A DNA stretch of 64,000 nucleotides. Source: Auricularia sp. M13 (Eukaryota; Basidiomycota; Agaricomycetes; Auriculariales; Auriculariaceae). A program made the translations under genes and the position numbers. The stretch covers positions 3,034,832 through 3,098,831 of the forward strand of contig CM073200.1 of the NCBI GenBank assembly GCA_037042915.1. The letters run 5' to 3'. How positions within the stretch are numbered: position 1 is the first letter of the stretch; the number at the start of each line of letters is the position of its first letter. Below the pieces are notes generated by a model. It was not told the DNA's origin. It did not search any database and worked only from the letters and a program-made list of their open reading frames with translations. Below are positions 39,439 through 52,181 of the stretch, piece after piece.

Positions 39439-40173
39439 TCACGACTCACGAGCCAGCAACCCAAGCTCGACGTCCTCGGACACGGGGTTCGCGGCTGCGG
39501 CTATTCGAATGCCCTCATCCATCTCGCGCCGCACGCACGCCTGCTCGGCGAGCACGACCGTCGCGCCGCACGACACGGCATACGTCGCCCACGCGAACAG
39601 GCCGCGCGGCAGCCCGCCGGCGTAGTACGTCGTGAGCACGAGGTGCACGCCGGCCAGCGTGAGCGCAAAGTCGAGCACCATCCGCGGCCGCCGCACGAAG
39701 ACGTAGATCGCCCACACGCTGTAATCCATTTCGAATAATCGCGTGAATTATTATTACCGCTGCGCAAATTGCGAAGGAGAGAAAGAAACGCACTCTGCTA
39801 GCGCCGCGCCCAGCCAGCACGCGGCGAGGCCCCAACTGTGCGCGCCGGGCGCGTCGACTTCGGGCCCTAGCACTTGGACGTTCCCTAGCAACTGGCCACC
39901 GGCATATGCGACGCCGCCGCCGCCGCTGTGTAGATCGAGTAAAGGGATGCCGGCGAGCTCGCGCCAGTCCATGACGAGCCCGACGGCGGGCACGCCGCCC
40001 GCAGCAAACGGCGTGAGGACGCTGAGCGCGAGGTAGTGCACTGTCTGCAGCAGGATGATCTTTTGGGACGTAAGACGGCAGCAGCGTGAAAGGGCGGGCG
40101 CGGCGACACGTACTTGCGACGCGAGCAGCACCGGGTCCCATCCGCCCGCGCGCAGCGCAGCGCCCGTCGACAT
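39439..40173 (-). CDS. SYS1: Golgi membrane protein SYS1
   Basis: Exons 40114-40173, 39794-40059 and 39439-39718, in phase, give 201 residues. Family hallmarks: GGWDPVLLASQIILLQTVHY at the N-terminus, LVMDWREL, then IYVFVRRPRMVLDFALTLAG and HLVLTTYYAG near the third span, and EQACVRREM at the C-terminus. Four hydrophobic segments fit the known topology. SYS1 is the Golgi receptor that recruits the acetylated Arl3/ARFRP1 GTPase and so supports Golgi-endosome traffic. An additional glycine-rich segment (LHSGGGGVAYAGGQLLG) between spans one and two is longer than in yeast. The gene neighbours the BCS1-like gene head-to-tail. Confidence 0.9.
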
Positions 40174-40382
40174 TAATTCTGCGCTCTGCGAGGAGCGGCA
40201 CCGAGAGCAAGCGCCGGGGGCTGGCTGGCTATGCTATGAGCAGCCGCCGTTGAACTGAGCGGGATCGGCCGTGCCCGAGTGAACCCAGCCTGAGCGAGAC
40301 GCCGGCGCCATTAAATTGCTTCCACCCTTCCCGCGACGCGTTTCGTCCGCACCATCTCGAATCTCGATCTCTCCTGCCCAAA

Positions 40383-40454
40383 ATGAGCGACGCGGTGACT
40401 CAGGCCGCAAAGAAGCTGCCTCCATACGCCGTACGCTATGCTATGTACACATGA
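40383..40454 (+). other. Possible first exon or short ORF
   Basis: ATG in a good fungal context (ccaaaATGAGC), reading MSDAVTQAAKKLPPYA before a GTACGC donor-like site. It would diverge from SYS1 by about 210 bp. I cannot connect it to further exons. Confidence 0.3.
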
Positions 40455-43400
40455 ACACGAGGCAGCACCGTCGTCGCGACCGCACGTCGCTACAGTCATG
40501 CGCCCGCGCTGTCGGACGATCTCAGATCTCCATCCCCACCGCACCAGCCCTCGCCGGCCCGGCGCGCGTTGTAGGTAACCATCCCCAACACGCCCTTTGA
40601 CAAAGGCACCAGCCCCAACACAGGAAGCCTATTCCCGCGTGCAGCGCGCGCATCGCAGCAGCAGTACTGGTGACGCAGGCGCCGACGCCAACCACTCCCA
40701 GCGTCCAAACCCCTCCTCTCCCTGCGCAGGGCAGACGCCATCCAACACGCCGCCGGCTTACCGGGCACCGGCTTCACTCATCCCATCACACGTGGATATG
40801 CCCCCGCCAACCCATGCCTCTTCCGCCGCGTCACTGTCACGCACGCCAGACCGCCCACTCTTGTACATAAAAACCGAACGTCCATCAACGCGTCTGACGA
40901 TCGACGTATCGTATCACACTATACCCTCCCTCCAGCGATACCGCGTCGGCCGAAAGATAGGCAGCCAGAACGCGAAAATAACCGCGTCAATAAAGAGCGT
41001 CCACCGCCAGGGGGACCGCATCAGCAGACGTCCGCGGCGCAACGAAGCCCAGCCGCTGAACGGGAAAGCCACAGACGATGCACGAGCTCGGAGTCCGAAG
41101 GGTGTGGGACGAGACGGCGGAGACACACGTGTCCGTGCCGTCATGCGATCCCACACCCCGCTGATTGTCGAGCCCAAAAGAACGTCGAGGCGCTGATCGG
41201 AACGCAGCAGCCCGATCTCCGAAGAAGCAGCGACAAGTCAATCAATTTCCAGGCAACACAGCTTCAAGCTTCAGGAGCCCCACGCCATTCCATTCCGTCA
41301 CACCCGTCAGGAATGCAGCGCAAACGGATGTCGTCACAAAAACGTGCTGCTGAGCGGACCGGGGCCCATCGAACGACGACGGCTGCAGCAGGGTCGTGTC
41401 ATATGTAGCAAAAACGCGCGCGTCCCATCTTGGTGACCGTGATGCGGGCTGGGCAGTTCCGATCACCCGTGCGCACGCACGCTCCGTTGACACATCCCAC
41501 GGCGCGCACGAAAGCCTCACAAGGAAACAGGCAGCAATGAGCACGGGCGTTGCATTGGACGTGGGCGCGAGTATGGTAACTCCGGAGTCCGGTACCGGCA
41601 CGGCTCTCCGGGATCACCAAACCAAACACGGGAAGGACAGCAGCGCGAGAGTTTCCGAGATGTCGCCTGGCGTCTTATTCGTTCCGCAGTGAAAACACCA
41701 CCAAGCATGGGTTGGGAGTCAGACGGCCGTCGATCTGCGCGCCGCGGCGACGCACCGCGTACTGATCGCGAGCTGTATCGATGCTGCTCGGCTCAGCAGC
41801 TTTCCTTCAACGTGGCATCCCCTGCTAACATCGAAGTCCCGCCGCATACATAGCTCTAGAAGCGTCCCGCGGCGAAAGGACGCAACAGAAGGGTGCGTGA
41901 CCGTGTGCGCCCGGGCGAATGAGACGATGAAGCCCAGCAGCAGATTCCCAGACAGATTGCTCATCTGACGACGCGGGCCCGGTGTCAGATCGACATTGCG
42001 CGCGTAACACGAAGAATAATGCGAGCTGTGGCAGTGTAGGCGCCCGCAATGTAGAATGAGCGCCAGGAACAGCTCGGGTTAGGCAAGTAAATGTACGGCC
42101 AGGACGAGAGTGGGAATCGAAGAAGAACTCAATAATGCGAAGTCCACCCTCCACGCGTCAGGAACCCGCCGCATATCGACAACCCCAAACAGCCCCCACA
42201 AGAAGCACGAATTGCAGGCAACACCTCCTTCTCGAGAAAAACACTGCCTGGCCCTGACAGGGCAGGGGTTCCTCCAGATACGCAGAAGTTTTACCGTGAG
42301 GTGCTTGCTGAAAAATATGGCAGCTGTAGCCACATGAGCCCGTCGCACCTCGAGCGAGGCATAGCAGCGCCTAGACAAGCCCAGTGCGTAAGCAAGGTTT
42401 GAGCATACATGAGCCATGATTTGCCACGGTGACGGTGAATCGAGGCACCGGAAGGGTCGGCGTGCGGGTGCATCCGTCAAGAGCGCCGAAGAGTATAGAA
42501 GCAAGGTCCATGCACCGTGCTGCGCTGAGCGGGCAGCACACGAGCGGCGAGCAGAACGCAACAAAGCAAGGAGATCGCCGTACGATGCACTGCCCCTGAA
42601 AATCCGTGGATGTCTCCGGACGGCGAGAAGGACCAAAGAATCTGAGATCGATGACACGAGGAGCTGCAGGCGCATCCTTTGCCCGAGTGCGCAAGAGCGG
42701 GCCAGGAAAACATCCAGTCCATAGCTTCCTCCGAACCGCGACCAGACACGACCAGGCTCTGGATGAAAGCTCAGAGACCGCCCGACACATGAGCCTCGAC
42801 AGCGATGCCACCGGAGTTATGAATGTGAGTGACGCTGCTGAGTTGGCATGTCAGCCATTCGGGGAGAGATGTACATAACTGGTGGTGGAGCAGTTGCCGA
42901 CTTCGCGAGTACTGATGGAGCTGGCAGATGCTCTTTCATGGGCCTTTTCGACGAGTCCAGACTGGGATCGCGCATAATCGCAACAGTCTGGGACACACTT
43001 TATTGGTCACAGGGCCCGCACAGATACACAAAACACACATACGAGGCATGGATGTCCCGGACACGGTCACAGACGAGTCGACGTGGCCCGGAGATAATAC
43101 TGGATTTGGTCCGTATGCTGGCCGCGATCTCGACATCGGTGGCCCATCCACGGCACTGGTCAGCTCGACACGGATGCTGGAAGCGCCCCAGGGTCGTGCA
43201 GACCATCTGTCGATGGCGATGAAGGCTGGCATGCGAGTGTAGCCAACCGATGGTGGTTGCCAGTCAGCGCAGCAGCCAGAGGCACGACCCACGCACACAC
43301 GACCCAGTATCTCGCAGAAGTAATCCTGGATACCTATTGCCTGCAAGGATTCGCAGTGGGGAAGCATCAGGCCGTGTAGGCTGTGTTGGCTCCTGTGGCG

Positions 43401-43698
43401 AAACTCTGCAGGCATATCACTGAACGCTATCGACGACCGTTCGAGGCCAACGAAGGCCAGATATCATGCTGGGGGTGCGCATATTGGGGGCAAAGTGGAC
43501 GAAGCAGCGACGCTGGCGAGCCGATTTCGCGGTGGACGATGGTTGACCGGGAAAAGTTGGGTTTCATCCGGATCCGTCAAGCCCGCCGCTGTCGGGGCCG
43601 CGCTGCCGCACTGGCAGGGCTCAGTCTCGCTCACTACTGAATGTGCCTGCCAGTATTAGCAGATGCAATGAATAAATATTGGCAGTACAGCTCTAATC
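40455..43698. other. 3.2-kb stretch without recognisable genes
   Basis: Only short, unconvincing open stretches on both strands; the longest (42079-42675, minus) has a hydrophobic, arginine-rich composition without a motif. No LTR, MITE or simple repeat is obvious either. It could hold non-coding transcripts or strongly decayed sequence. Confidence 0.45.
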
Positions 43699-46600
43699 CT
43701 ACCATCCACGCCTCGAAGTGCCCTTTCCCCACTTCTCGCGCAAGAAGTCCGTCATCCACTCATACAATTCTCTATTCGCGCCTCTCGTCGCGATGCTATG
43801 ATCGCTGCGACAGAATATTAGCATAAATCAAAGTATATCATACGCTGCAAACCTGTCTGTGAACATCCTGAAGCGGTAGTTGCGGATTCTATGCTCGGTG
43901 AACATGTCGATGAGATGCGCGGCGTTGGCAAAGTGGACTGCACGTTCTTTAATACCAGCAAATGCGCAGCATCTTACATTAATGGCGCACCATTGTCGTC
44001 GCCGGAGCCGTGGGCAAGCAAGAAGTTGACATTCGCAAAATTGCTGACGTTGCGAATGCCGGCTTTGTCGTATCCTTCCGGGTTCAACGGTAACGTGTTC
44101 ATGTACCGTTCCGTGTAGATAGAATCTGCAAAGAAGAATCAGTCTTGGGTATTTACTTGGCGCGATCCGGCTGTCTACCATAGAAGCGCCAGTCAACCAC
44201 AGGTGCAACAGACATGGCCAAGCTATGCAACCCGGCAGCTTGCTCGACCACCTTAAGGGTCATGTAGCCGCCGTACGACCAGCCCCAGATGCCGATGCGC
44301 CGCGCGTCCACATAGCGCTTCGCGGCCCATATGCGGGCAGCGTTGGCCTGGTCGATGCCTTCGTAATGTCCGAGGTTGCCTCGCACGGGATTGCGCAGCT
44401 TACGGCCACGGTACATTGTCCCGCGGCCGTCGACCATCACGACAATGTACTTGAGTTGAGAAGCGCAGGCGAGGTACCAATGCCAGTCCGGGCTGAACTT
44501 GTATGACACAGTGTTGTACGTCGGTCCGCCATAACTGCGCAGCAAGTCAGAATAGACAGGCGAAACCCCTTGCGAATGCACGCACACCCGGAATAGAACG
44601 GGGTACTTGGTGTGACCAGTGTCATCCATCCCAGGCGGGCGAATTTCCACGGCGGAGAGTTCTAACGGTGGATCATCAACGCCCGCCAGCTCGGGGGTCG
44701 TCGATGCTTACCGTAGCCGTCACTCTCGATTGTCATATAGTTGATCGTCGGCGTATTGAACGTACTCAGGGTATCATTCAACTTCTTATTGTCTGTCAAG
44801 ACATGCTCAAAACCTATTCGATGATGAGCCACAAATGATTGGAACAAGGGGCAGAAGACTGACTGGAGTTATCGACTTTGTAAACGCTTTGCCAGGGCGC
44901 GGAGGGACCCTGATAGCTCAAAACATAGAAGCCCGCGCCAGGTGAGAAAGCCGCAGTATAGTACGACGGCTTCGATGTGTCGCTAATGGGCTTCGGTTCA
45001 GTCGGTACAGGCGCGACGCCAGGAGACGGAATGGGAATCGAGTACAGGTGCTTTTCGGCGGGGCTCGGATAGGCAGCCAGAAAATAACTAGGACAGGGTC
45101 AGCTCGACTAACAACCCTCCGAAAATCCAGGTCAAATCACATACACTAGCCCGCGGTCTTCATCGACAGCAGCGATACCATCGGAGACTTCCCACTTTCC
45201 TGTCGTCAACCATTGCGGCGTTCCCGAATCGGCGGGATCGAAGAGGGCCACATGCAAATAGCCGTCTGGGTTGGGCAGCACGTCCAGATATGCAGCGCGG
45301 GAGACGCGATTGCGAAGCCAAAAGATGTTCTGGCCCTGTGGATCGTTGTTAGATGACACATAAAGCTGGCGCACCGTAACGTAGGAAGTCCACTCACGGG
45401 CTCGATCCAGCCTTCATCTCCCTGCTCGCCGTTTTTACCCAACCTGCGAGCAACACGGGTGACAGGAGACTCGGGACCGACGCCGCGAAGATCAAAGTAG
45501 ATGACTGCGCCGTCATCTGCACCGCGGTTCGTCTCCTTCACCATCAACTCTGAGTTGCCAACCCAGGCGACCTCTTGAATAATGCTCTCGTCCTTCTCGC
45601 GCTGCTCTGGCCAGGATAGCTCTTTGACGAAGATGGGGTCGACAACGTCGGCCGACGGCGGCTCTGGGTGAGCGCCATTGTACAGCGACAAATAGAAGAT
45701 CTGCACGCTGACGACTGGATTTGGCGTGCCAGGTTTGGGGTAAGGCATCCGCATCGTATCGGGATAGGTTTGAACGTTGTCCGAGTTCCAGGCAGAATTG
45801 AAGACAGTGTACTCGAAGTCGCGCACGCCATCGTCGTTCGTCACGAGGAAGGCGATACGGCTGGCATCCGGCGACCACCACAGCGCGCCGGGGCCACTGA
45901 AGACCTCTTCTTCGTATACCCAGTCGGTGATGCCGTTGAAGAACGAGTGATTACCCGTCGCTGTAACACGAATAGGGACCGTCGTCCTACGCCATTGAGA
46001 TGCAAGGTTTATGATAGGAAATCTCACTTACGATGGGTCAGGCATGACATAAAGATCGTTGGACGATACGAATGCCAGTGCATTGCCAACAGGCGACCAA
46101 GCCGCGTACGAGATGGAGGGAGGGTTACTCGGAGGGATAATGGGGCGAGTTGTGCCGTCCGCCAAAGTGTGAACGTAGTAGTTTCCCCAGCCTGAATAGC
46201 GCCATTGCTTTGGCACGCTCAGATATCAGGCATCCATCATGCACAGACGCTCACCTTGACCCAATCCGTCGTAAGAAGGACGTACTTCATATCTGCGGAA
46301 AGTCTCCAAGAGTGTACGCGGAGGAGGTTTCCGTGCTCCTGCATGGGAGGTCACTACATATACCTCAAATACCATACGCAACTCACGTCCTTGAGGTCAG
46401 TCAGCTTCATAAGCCTTGTGGTGGTGTTGGTTGCGAGATCAACGAGGTTCAGGTCGAAACCATCGGTCGTGGAGAAGACGCCATCGCCAGCTTCGGCCAC
46501 CCAGTGCAGCTCGGCCGTGTCTGCGCGAAACGTGCCATTGAAGATGTGGTCCATGGTGATATGTTTGGGACCCTTCGTCTTGAACGACGTCCCGCGGTAG

Positions 46601-47096
46601 GAGCGAGCAGCCATGATGCCGATTAGAGCAGCAAGCAGACATAATCCGAGCAGCGCCAGGAGCAGGTACCGCAATGGCGCGTTGCGCTGAAGGCACACCT
46701 GAGCGAATCCTGAAAGGATGCTGAAGCGACACGCACCCTCTTCTGACCAACGACCAGGCCCGTGTTCAGAGGACTTTCGAGATCGTCGGAGCCAGCCTCG
46801 TCGTGGTATCCCAGTCCGTGCAGCACTCGCATGCTGGTGCTTTCCTTATGGACACGCAGCGGCTTTTCGTCTGCTTCATCCTCGTCCTCCGAGGCTGAGC
46901 TAGGCGCCTCGAAGGGCCCATCGCCGTAATACACGGGTGGCCGGGTCAGCGGCACTGAATGCGCCGCTTCGCGCGGGTCATTGGCCCACAACTGGGTGGA
47001 CGATGTCGGAGCGTCATCTACGACAGGAGCATCGCTGCTTGGCCCTTCGTTGTCGGCTTGTGCAAGCGGCGAGTATGTCGTTGACGTCCGCAGCAT
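43699..47096 (-). CDS. Dipeptidyl aminopeptidase, S9B family (DAP2/STE13, DapB-like)
   Basis: A many-exon gene on the minus strand. I start it at the ATG at 47096 (MLRTSTTYSPLAQADNEGP). A cytosolic acidic N-terminus (SSASEDEDEADE) is followed by one membrane span (LRYLLLALLGLCLLAALIGI), a type II arrangement. The beta-propeller part contains YAAWSPVGNALAFVSSNDLY and GALWWSPDASRIAFLVTNDD. The catalytic domain has ELSAVEIRPPG, VMVDGRGTMYRG and the nucleophile motif GWSYGGYMT (Ser codon at 44276-44278); the acid lies in LLAHGSGDDN and the histidine in FTDSDHSIATRGA, the last exon, which ends at the stop 43699-43701. The enzyme removes X-Pro or X-Ala dipeptides in the vacuole or late Golgi. All three catalytic residues are present, so it is probably active. 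Confidence 0.92.
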
Positions 47097-48628
47097 ACGG
47101 TGGCGGTAAAGAACGTCGGACAAAGCGTGCAACTCCGCTAGACGTTTGTTGTCCTCCCAAAATGGTTGATTGTTCTTCCATTGAAGGCCTCTCACATGGG
47201 GGAATATCGATTTTATGTTCTTTGAAAGCATTCCCTGGTTAAAGCTACATATACGAAATTGCCGGGAAATAGCAATGTGGGTTACCGTGCTCAAAGCTGC
47301 AAGTCTCGAACTACTCGCATCACTGACAGGTGGCCCAGTCCATCTGAGCATTCGTATCAACCAATCCTAGACCGGGCTGTGGGGCTATACAGCGACCCCA
47401 CCCGCACCGCCGGAAGAGGGGTCGCTGTTAAGACATCGCTCTCAGGTCACTGTGAAACCTTAGCCGGTCGAAAAAAGCGCGCTCTTTCCACCGGCCTCCG
47501 AACAGAGTCGAGCCGTCCTCCGGCCTTTTTTGCACCATGCCTGACAATTTTGGGCCGTCCATTTCGGACGATAAAATAGCTGTTTTTGGCACTTTCGACC
47601 CGTCCCCCGAAGCGCGCTCGGAAACGAAAAACTGCCTTCGGCCAGCTGAAATGTACACTGATATGAGATGCTCCCGGGGTCTTTCATAAGGCTTTCCCAT
47701 TTGCCATTCCCAGCATTTACAGTGACGTGACAAGAACATCAACAAGAGTCAATTTGGGCAATACTAATACTAATCAGTAATTTACACCACATTCTCTCAT
47801 GATGTGACCGTGATCCCAATACACGGCTGCAGCAGACAGTCATCATCCGCAGGGGCAGTGGTCAGGACAAAGACATGTATATAGGAAGAAGGTTGCATAC
47901 CTGCACAGGTTGGGAACTTTGGTGTCATGACGGCTGGAGACGAGCATGAAGCTCTGAATGTGAACATGCCCTTGCGGGCAAAAGGTGCCTTTATATAGCT
48001 GAGGACCTGGGCCACAACTTGAGTACAAGTCAAGCTCCGCCCGAGGTCTGGAAGGCGATGGCCAGACGGAAATCGGCGAGACCGACACTGCTGCGCTCGG
48101 TCGGTGCTCGCTCCGCGACCTCCGAGTATCATGGCTCCGAGTCTCCGACGGTCCGTTCCCTCACACCGACGCTGGACAGCATCCATGAGCTTCCCCTGAC
48201 AATCAAAGCCGTGGAATTGTCATAAAAAATATTCTGAACTGTTGGCTCCTGCGTCTACAAGGTGTCTTCCAGTGATTCCTGATGCTGCCGTCAATTCGAC
48301 CGGAACTCCGGCTGGATCTCGACTGGGGACGAATCCAACTGTTTCCACCAGACACCGGCCGAAAGTGGAAAATCTCGCGTACACCGGCCAATGACCGGTG
48401 CAAAATGGCGCGGACTGGGTTTCACAGTGGGTAGACTAGGCTGTAGGCATGATTCCGCCATTGTAAATTCAGCATTTTGAATGCACAATATCGTAACCTC
48501 AAAGAATAGGTGTCCCTAGATTGAAGCGTCACCGCAAATGCATTTGCCGTGCGTCCGAGAAGGCGTGGATCGGAGTTGCTTGAGCGTGAATCGCGACTTG
48601 CCGCCACCCACGTGCGACTCGGGGTTCA
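47097..48628. other. Intergenic, 1.5 kb
   Basis: Upstream of both neighbours, so it holds two divergent promoters. 48050-48180 contains words such as ggtcggt and ctccgag that resemble the LARD-like element, but I could not align a repeat. Confidence 0.4.
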
Positions 48629-50793
48629 ATGCGCCCACCGACGCTGCTCAACCTCAGTTTGAGTGTATTCGTAGCCTCAGCTTATGCTATGCGGCTCTTC
48701 TCTCCCTTTGAACACGTCGAGCTGCTCAAATTGCTCCCAAATGACCTGATTAGCTCTTCTCGCGCACCAGCGTCGCCCACAGCATACAGCACGCAGCAAC
48801 TTGTTTCGCCCAGCGTCGAAGAGTTCATTCGAGATACTATGGCGCTTTGGGATGCACAGGGGCTGTCCATTGCTGTGGTTCGTAAGCGGCCAGGCTCAGA
48901 TACTTTCGACGTCGAGACGCGTGGGTTCGGCGTCAAAAACCGCAAGGGCGACAAATTCACTCCAGATGTGCGCCTTCATTCTTTCACCAGCATATTTTTC
49001 TGATGCTCAGGTTTCTCTAGACGCTTGTACCCATTGCAAGCAACACGAAAGCTTTCACTGTTGCCGCTGTCGGTCTGCTTATTGCAAACCAATCCGTCGC
49101 GTTTGATTGGACAACGAAGATACACGACATAGTCCCGGAATTCGAGCTTATGGACCCTCTGGCAAGCAAAGGTGCCAATCTGGTAGACGCTTTCTCGCAC
49201 CGCACTGGCCTTCCGCGCCATGACGCCGTCGTCCGTCCAAACGTGGAGGATCCAGCGGGATTATCTGTGAGCCCGTCACGCCGCGACTGACCGGTATTAA
49301 AAACGTGTCCAATATACAGCTGAGACTGGTGAAGCATCTACGCCCTAGCGCGGAGTTTCGCGATGTATGGCAGGTATGTTTTCAGTGGTTCGATTGCTCC
49401 TGTCCTGACGGTTGGCCAGTACAACAACCATATGTTTAACATCGGGGCTTCGATCGTTTCTGCCAAATCCAATGCAACGTTCGAGGAGTTCGTGCAGCGC
49501 AACATCTTCAAGCAAGCTGGCTTTGGTCTCACCACATTCGACGTCGATGGCGCAATTGCCGCTGATCATCTCACTGAGGGTTTCTGGAGACAAGGCGAGA
49601 CCGTGGATTACCCCGGGCAGCGACGCGCGACATTCGTAGACACGACCTCACATCTGGGAGCTGGGAGCATCCTATCGAACGCAAATGATCTGGTAGGGTC
49701 GATGAGCAAGACCGCGGCAAGCTTGTTGCTAATGTCGTTCTTCCAGGCGGTATGGCTGGAGACCCTTCTTAGTAACGGGAAGAGTCCCAAGACCGGTCAA
49801 CAAGTTTTGCCCTCGGAGCTATTGGCCAAGATGTCCTCGGGTGTCATGGTCATGCCCAATGCTAAGAACATTCCTGAGCTCGGGCCCGCCACATATGGCA
49901 TGGGCTTCAGCATCTCTTCATATCAGGGACATCAGGTACGCACCACCATGAATGCCTCAGCCTGAAGTCGCAACTTGCTTACGATCGTAGTACGTTGAAC
50001 ATGGAGGCGCTCTCCTAGTAAGTCTTGCTCCGCCTTGCAAAAGTCGCCATTCTGATTACACACAGGGATATCGCACTCAGATCATCCGGTTTCCGAACGA
50101 TAATCTAGGCATCGCAGTCCTAACGAACGAAGACGCTCATGGAATCTATCTATATGAAGCCATCAAATGGCGCCTTGCGGAGGATTTGCTCGGGCTTCCG
50201 GCGCGTGTCGATTGGAATGCAAGGTTTGATACGGCTCTTCTGTCTCATTGGCAGCTGCGGCTAATATCCTTACCACTGAAAGATACAAAGCCACCAACGC
50301 GGAGGTACTGAAACGCAAAGCAGAGGACGAAGCTGGTCGCCAACCTGCAGCGCCAGATGCGCCTCTTCCGGACGCACCGGTCGAGAGACTTTCCGCCACA
50401 TACTCCAATGCGGCGTATGGCAAACTCGCCTTCCGCGTCACTGGAGACGGAATCCTACGTGCTTGGACGGATCATCTCACAGGGGTGCCCTCCTTGCTGG
50501 CTCTGCAGCATTTCTCCGGAAACAAGTTTAACGCGACATTGACCAGCTATGTCACGCCCCTGGGAGAACAAGACCGCGTTGTTCTGGATGTGGAATATTT
50601 CGATGCGGAGTTCGAGATAGTCAAAGGCGTGGTCAAAGGACTAGGTATTTGGGGAGATATTTGGGGCGCGGGGTTGGGCATATCTTCTCCCACGGGCATC
50701 GGACCACGGGCGAAGGCGGAGGTGTGGTTCGAGCGCGACGAATGGCCATGGGAGGAGGACGAACACGCACTGATCTCACAACAACCTTACTAA
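48629..50793 (+). CDS. Secreted beta-lactamase-like serine hydrolase
   Basis: Multi-exon. The first exon (48629-48967) encodes a signal peptide, MRPPTLLNLSLSVFVASAYA, and GLSIAVVRKRPGS. After an intron to 49020 comes TLVPIASNTKAFTVAAVGL with the SxxK motif (SNTK), then an exon pair with DAFSHRTGLPRHD, LRLVKHLRPSAEFRDVWQ and, after another intron, YNNHMFNIGASIV with the YxN motif; the third element is HGG in YVEHGGALLGYRTQI. The class C beta-lactamase / penicillin-binding fold in fungi usually acts as an esterase or peptidase on unknown substrates. A C-terminal domain (LRAWTDHLTGVPSLLALQHF and onwards to 50793) resembles the lipocalin-like DUF3471 region. All catalytic positions are kept, so it is likely active and exported. 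Confidence 0.88.
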
Positions 50794-51355
50794 ACGTAAG
50801 TGCATTCGTTGCAAATGAGTTCGCCCAATTTCTCCTGACGCACATGCCCTAGGCCGGTGTCCCAAAGAGATAGGATGAATGTTATCAATGAAGTGACTGC
50901 GCGGTCCTGATCTGCTCCATGTGATCGTATTCACTTGCCAAGACGTCGACGAACAGTTCTCTGAAATGTGATAAGGCTTCGTGGGCTTCCTTCGCACGTC
51001 GGACAACCCTTTCTACTCTCGTTCGTGGCTACGTATATGGTATGGGTGTTATCACATACCGATCGTATATATCCTAAATCAGAATGCAGGCTTTCAGCAT
51101 GGACAGAACAATGTCCTTGCTCGTGTACTCCCACTCTGGGCATAGGCTCGTCGTATCACGTGCAACGCAGTCAGAAGATGCTCGCGCGTTGCCTCCCAAC
51201 GCGGTATCTTGTACTCGTGGCACATCAGAAAGGCAGTGCGCGCGTCCACAAGCCCTTCAAGTATAAAATTCGAATGCAAATCCGGGGCTGGAGATCAACA
51301 TCCTGTTCGCCTTTCTCTTCATTCTCTCTTCCCCCCGCCCCGGCCCCTCGTCGAA
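50794..51355. other. Intergenic
   Basis: Promoter side of the small secreted protein gene; no other feature seen. Confidence 0.4.
51262..51268 (+). promoter_or_regulatory. TATA box
   Basis: TATAAAA lies 88 bp before the start codon at 51356, with a pyrimidine-rich tract (ctttctcttcattctctctt) between. Confidence 0.65.
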
Positions 51356-51747
51356 ATGAAGGTCTCCGTCGCCACCGTCTTCGCTGCCCTCGTCGCATCC
51401 GTCTCGGCTGCTGCGATGACCCAGAAGCGCGAAGGGTGCGACATTGGAGGTGCGCCTGAGCTCTTGAGCGGATGTCAGGATCATCTCATCGTTGTCTAGC
51501 CTGCATGACCTCCAACGAGGAGGTTATCACGACGTGCATCCCGGCCGTCCTGAGCGGCTTCTCCGACATTATTTCCGACATCAAGTGCCTCACGGATGTC
51601 GTGGAGGCCTTCAAGAACCCCGTACGTCCCTTCATGCGTCTGGACATTGCTAGACGCTGATGCCCTGAGGAGACCGCCGAGTGCCAGGTTTGCTTCGACG
51701 AGATAACGGCCGTCTTCAACGGCATTGCGCAGAAGAGGAAGCTCTGA
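51356..51747 (+). CDS. Small secreted cysteine-containing protein
   Basis: Exons 51356-51449, 51500-51621 and 51670-51747 give 97 residues. A signal peptide (MKVSVATVFAALVASVSAAA) is followed by a possible KR processing site (TQKR). The mature part has six cysteines: REGCDIGACMTSNEE, TTCIPAV, IKCLTD and ECQVCF. Helical, acidic composition, C-terminus KRKL. It looks like a secreted fungal small protein, a class that includes effectors and cell-surface proteins, but it lacks the CC doublet of hydrophobins. The TATA box and pyrimidine tract suggest a regulated, strongly transcribed gene. No family assigned. Confidence 0.8.
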
Positions 51748-52181
51748 GTTTGATATCATACCCGATACCCATGTTTCAAATTCGATCCTTCAATGTGAAA
51801 GGCAACAGAGATCCATCAAACTCCGAGGACTGTTACCGCAGAACAATTGGATAAGAACTGAGGGGAACTATGGGTTGTGTGCCAGCCGGGACTTCTACTA
51901 GAAATGGATTAAGATCGAGGACGAATCCAAAGTCACATCGGTCTGTCGATCGCCAACTTCGGTATGTGCAGCCACACGGCGAACTGCCAGGAAGCTCTGA
52001 CTTGAAGTTTATGCCTGTCCTCTCAGATTTCCGCGGGTAAGACTGTACACAACGGCTGCAATCACAGTTCCAAAACCGTTCTCCACGTGACGAAGGCGCC
52101 CGCGAGGCGCCCGGCATGGATTAAAATTGGTACGGTGGACCATTGGCCCCAGCGACGTGTTTGGTTTTTCTTCTCTCGCCA
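51748..52181. other. Intergenic
   Basis: No gene seen. Confidence 0.4.

Noticed and set aside
47380-48420. Possible LTR fragment resembling the LARD-like element
   Set aside because: Only short words are shared; I could not align more than scattered matches.
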